Part shown: in pieces, positions 61,133 through 64,000 of the stretch | Layout of the letters: each line of letters opens with the position of its first letter | Numbering within the stretch: position 1 is the stretch's first letter | The notes under the pieces: model-generated | The model's database searches: none | Seen by the model: only the letters and a program-made list of their open reading frames with translations | What the model was told of the DNA's origin: nothing | Program-made: the position numbers and the translations under genes | Source: JACMLX01 sp031374935 | GTDB lineage: Bacteria > Gemmatimonadota > Gemmatimonadetes > Gemmatimonadales > Gemmatimonadaceae | Direction: 5' to 3' | DNA: 64,000 bases | Assembly: GCA_031374935.1 (NCBI GenBank) | Contig: JANMHB010000179.1 | Location: forward strand, 1 to 64,000

Positions 61133-64000
61133 ATGTCCGACCTTGACCCGTTGCTGCCGCCGCCCGGCGCCCCGCCCGCCCGCCGCCCGACGCCGCGCAC
61201 GCAACGCAGCGAGCCAACGGCGCAGGTGATCGCGCGGCTGTCGGCCATGGCACACCGCACGGGCCGGGGCATCGTCCTCACCAACGCCGAGCATCAGATC
61301 GAGTGGGTGAATGATGCGTACTGCAACCTGTCGGGATTCCCTCGCGCGGAATGCCTCGGCCAGCTGCCCCGCGCGCTCACCCACTGCGAACGCAGCGACG
61401 CGGCGACCGTGCAGGCGATCCGGACTGCACTCGATGCGGGTGAGGCATACCACGGCGAGCTGCTGAACCGGAGCAAGGACGGACGCGAATACTGGATCGA
61501 GCTCGAGATCGTGCCGTTGCATGACGATGAGGGCCATGTGTCGGGATACTTCTCGATCGAGGTGGACATCACGCGCCAGGTGGCCGTTCGCGATCGGTTG
61601 GCGAGCATCTTCGATACCGTCTCGGAGGGGGTTGCCCTGGTGGCGGCGGGCGGCGTGATCATCGAGTGCAATCCCGCCGGGGAACGCATCCTTGGCCTGA
61701 CCGCCGACCAGATCTGCGGGCGCGCCGCGATCGATGAACGGTGGGGCAATCTTCGCCGTGACGGGACGCTACTTCCCGGCGACGAGACGCCCGCCATGTC
61801 CACGCTCCGCACTGGCAAGCCGATTCGCGATTTCGTGCAGGGCATCCAGCTGCCAGATGGTGCACGCCGATGGATTTCGGTCAGCACTGCAGCGCTGCCT
61901 GATCTGAGCGGCGCGGTGTCGATGGTGGTGGCCAGCTTCGGCGATGTGACCGACCTGCTGGAACGCGAGGAGCGTACGCAGCTGGTGATCGACGCGGCTG
62001 GCGTGGGGACCTGGGACTGGCACATCCCGTCGGGGAAGGTGCTGTACAACGAACGATTCTCCGGGAACCTCGGATATGTCGCGGCCGAGTTCGAGCCGAC
62101 GGTGGAGATGTGGAGCGGGACCCTGCATCCGGACGAACGTGATGCCGTCCTGAAGTCACTGTCCGACCATGTCGAGGGGCGCACACCGGAGTTCCGCTGC
62201 GAGCATCGTCAGCGGCGCAAGGATGGCTCGTGGGCCTGGACGCTGGGCGTCGGCCGCGTCATCGAACGCGACGCGAACGGCGCGGCCATCCGCGCCACCG
62301 GCATCAATCTCGATGTCTCGGACATGAAGGAACTCGAGAGTGAGCTGGTGCGCTCGCGGCAGGCGACGGAGTTGTCGAATCAGATGCTGCTCGAGACCAA
62401 CCGGTTTCTGGAAGATGCGACGGTGCGCGCGAACGACATGGCGGCGCAGGCCGAAATGGCCAGCCATGCAAAGAGCGAGTTCCTCGCCAACATGAGTCAT
62501 GAAATCCGGACGCCGCTGACCGCAATTCTGGGGTACGCCGAGATCCTGCGCGATGAGTTGCCGGAAGGGGCAGGCGAGACGCGCTCGGCAGGCGCCATCG
62601 AGACGATCCGTCGCGCGGGCGAGCATCTCCTGATCGTCATCAACGATGTCCTCGACCTGTCCAAGATCGAGGCCGGGCGGCTGGTGATCGAGCAGGTCGA
62701 GACCGGATTGCCCCAGCTGCTGATGGATGTGCATCGGATGATGGAAACGCGGACGTCGGCAAAGGGCGTGGCGCTCGAGACGACGCTTGGCACGCCGATT
62801 CCTGATCGCATCCTGAGCGATCCAACCCGGTTGCGGCAGATCCTGATGAACCTCGTCGGGAATGCGGCGAAGTTCACTGACGCCGGACGTGTCGGTGTGC
62901 GCGTCGAGATCGTACATCGCGAGGATGCGCCGTCGCCGATGCTCCGGATTGCGGTGGAGGACACCGGGCCAGGCATGACGCGCATTCAGGCACGGAAGCT
63001 CTTTCAGCCGTTCACGCAGGCCGATGCATCGGTCACCCGCAAGCATGGCGGTACCGGGCTCGGTCTCACGATCTGCCGCCGTCTGGCGGAACTGATGCAC
63101 GGCACCGTCACACTCGAGTACACGGCACCGGGGCAGGGCTCGCGCTTCGTGGTCGAACTGCCGCTGTGCGCCGCCGAAGGCGCGGTCCTCACGGAATCGC
63201 TGGGCCCCGTCGCGACGGAAGGCCAAGGGGGGCGTGCTGCCGCAGCGTTGGCTGTGACTGGCGCGCTCGCGGGTCGCATCCTGCTCGCTGAAGACGGCGA
63301 GGACAATCGTCGACTCATCACCTACCACCTGACGCGTGCCGGCGCCGAGGTCACGGTGGTGGAGAACGGCCGTCTGGCGCTGGACCTGATCGAGGCTTCC
63401 GCGCGTAACGGGCAGCAGTTCGACCTGCTCGTGACCGACATGCAGATGCCGGTCATGGACGGCTACACACTCGCCCGGACACTGCGAAAGCTCGGCCGCA
63501 CCATCCCGATCGTCGCGCTGACGGCGCACGCGATGGCCGAGGATCGGCAGAAGTGCCTTGATGCCGGCTGCGACGACTATGCCACCAAGCCGATCGACCG
63601 GGTGCGGCTGATCGCAGTCTGCCGGTCGCTGCTTGGCGAGCCGAAAGCCAGCGTTTCGTCAGGCGTGTCCGGGGAGTCCGCCGCAGTGCCGCAGCCCAGT
63701 GCTCCGGCAGCACCGCCACCGCCTGCCGTGCCGGTCGCCAGCGACGACGTGCTGCTCAGCGATCTGGCCGATGATCCGGACATGCAGGAACTCATTGGGC
63801 AATTCCTGCAGCAATTGACGACACGCATCGACGCCATCGACCAGAGCCGTGGCAAGGACAACCGCGCCGCACTGGCTGCCATGGCGCACCAATTGAAGGG
63901 AGCCGGCGGCGGCTACGGGTACATGAGTATCAGCGAGGCTGCTCGCACCGTCGAACGATTTGCTGCGGCGGGCGGCACCCAGAAGGAATGTGACGACGCG
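61133..64000 (+). CDS. Hybrid sensor histidine kinase, PAS-PAS-PAS-HisKA-HATPase-REC-HPt (cut by window end)
   Basis: The frame is open from ATG 61133 to the last base (956 codons) with no stop, so the protein continues. No membrane helix; it is probably cytoplasmic. Three PAS units are visible (~30-145: GIVLTNAEHQIEWVNDAYCN; ~150-275; ~285-400: GTWDWHIPSGKVLYNERF, ending in a PAC motif). Then a short coiled linker, HisKA with H456 in MSHEIRTPLTAILGYAE, HATPase (ILMNLVGNAAKFT, DTGPGM, KHGGTGLGLTICRRL), a receiver (ILLAEDGEDNRR, phosphoacceptor D769 in LVTDMQMPVMDGY, ALTAHAM), and an HPt domain with H919 in MAHQLKGAGGGYGYM. So it carries a whole phosphorelay; the output regulator is not in view. 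Confidence 0.92.
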   Translation, partial: MSDLDPLLPPPGAPPARRPTPRTQRSEPTAQVIARLSAMAHRTGRGIVLTNAEHQIEWVNDAYCNLSGFPRAECLGQLPRALTHCERSDAATVQAIRTALDAGEAYHGELLNRSKDGREYWIELEIVPLHDDEGHVSGYFSIEVDITRQVAVRDRLASIFDTVSEGVALVAAGGVIIECNPAGERILGLTADQICGRAAIDERWGNLRRDGTLLPGDETPAMSTLRTGKPIRDFVQGIQLPDGARRWISVSTAALPDLSGAVSMVVASFGDVTDLLEREERTQLVIDAAGVGTWDWHIPSGKVLYNERFSGNLGYVAAEFEPTVEMWSGTLHPDERDAVLKSLSDHVEGRTPEFRCEHRQRRKDGSWAWTLGVGRVIERDANGAAIRATGINLDVSDMKELESELVRSRQATELSNQMLLETNRFLEDATVRANDMAAQAEMASHAKSEFLANMSHEIRTPLTAILGYAEILRDELPEGAGETRSAGAIETIRRAGEHLLIVINDVLDLSKIEAGRLVIEQVETGLPQLLMDVHRMMETRTSAKGVALETTLGTPIPDRILSDPTRLRQILMNLVGNAAKFTDAGRVGVRVEIVHREDAPSPMLRIAVEDTGPGMTRIQARKLFQPFTQADASVTRKHGGTGLGLTICRRLAELMHGTVTLEYTAPGQGSRFVVELPLCAAEGAVLTESLGPVATEGQGGRAAAALAVTGALAGRILLAEDGEDNRRLITYHLTRAGAEVTVVENGRLALDLIEASARNGQQFDLLVTDMQMPVMDGYTLARTLRKLGRTIPIVALTAHAMAEDRQKCLDAGCDDYATKPIDRVRLIAVCRSLLGEPKASVSSGVSGESAAVPQPSAPAAPPPPAVPVASDDVLLSDLADDPDMQELIGQFLQQLTTRIDAIDQSRGKDNRAALAAMAHQLKGAGGGYGYMSISEAARTVERFAAAGGTQKECDDA

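Noticed and set aside
1..64000. CRISPR arrays, rRNA/tRNA genes, intact transposases, phage modules
   Set aside because: Searched by eye on both strands; no regularly spaced repeats, no RNA-gene signatures and no transposase or integrase motifs were seen.

Overview
The window is a 64-kb piece of a high-GC, Gram-negative (diderm) bacterial chromosome. A TonB-dependent outer-membrane receptor, several secreted lipoproteins, an exported quinoprotein dehydrogenase, a DPP-IV-like peptidase and C-terminal aromatic-F barrel ends support an outer membrane. The gene mix (M55 aminopeptidase, 3-keto-disaccharide hydrolase-type proteins, GMC oxidoreductase with a gluconate-dehydrogenase-subunit-3 partner, large Ig-like metalloprotease) resembles Gemmatimonadota. 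That assignment is inference from gene content only; there is no rRNA or other marker here. No rRNA, tRNA, CRISPR array, intact insertion sequence or prophage was found.

Layout. 1-4 kb: the tail of an unknown gene and a three-gene cluster of unknown function (membrane protein, secreted protein, TPR protein). 4-16 kb: a noncoding stretch with an ABC-permease relic, a TonB receptor, an M55 D-aminopeptidase, a PepSY/small-membrane/LamG-like operon, and single genes (SRPBCC, SnoaL-like, metallophosphoesterase, acyltransferase, HNH nuclease, unknown). 16-24 kb: a sugar-oxidation neighbourhood with a PQQ dehydrogenase, a GH13 enzyme, a 3-keto-disaccharide hydrolase-family protein, and a GMC dehydrogenase with its Tat-signal partner subunit. 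24-28 kb: two tandem paralogs of an unrecognised family, an ABC exporter and a VapBC-type toxin-antitoxin pair with a perfect palindrome at its promoter. 28-32 kb: a tightly overlapping pstS-C-A-B-B phosphate-uptake operon with a Pho-box-like site and two ATPase genes. 32-46 kb: an unknown propeller-like protein, a metalloprotease operon, a MOSC protein, PEP carboxylase, a diheme peroxidase, fused relics of an L,D-transpeptidase and a TolC gene, and a GxxExxY protein. 46-56 kb: branched-chain amino-acid synthesis, ilvD followed by ilvB-ilvN-ilvC-leuA-leuC-leuD-leuB. 56-64 kb: an S9 peptidase, a poly-HAMP chemoreceptor, and a hybrid histidine kinase cut by the window end.

The best regulatory find is in front of ilvB: an unannotated 43-codon leader peptide very rich in Leu/Ile/Val, followed by mutually exclusive hairpins and a terminator, i.e. 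an apparent transcription attenuator. The best metabolic inference is that the GMC/Tat-subunit pair and the neighbouring DUF1080 protein form a periplasmic 3-keto-glycoside pathway. Other points are a probable ATT start codon on the quinoprotein gene, the tandem unknown paralogs, and the mosaic pseudogene.
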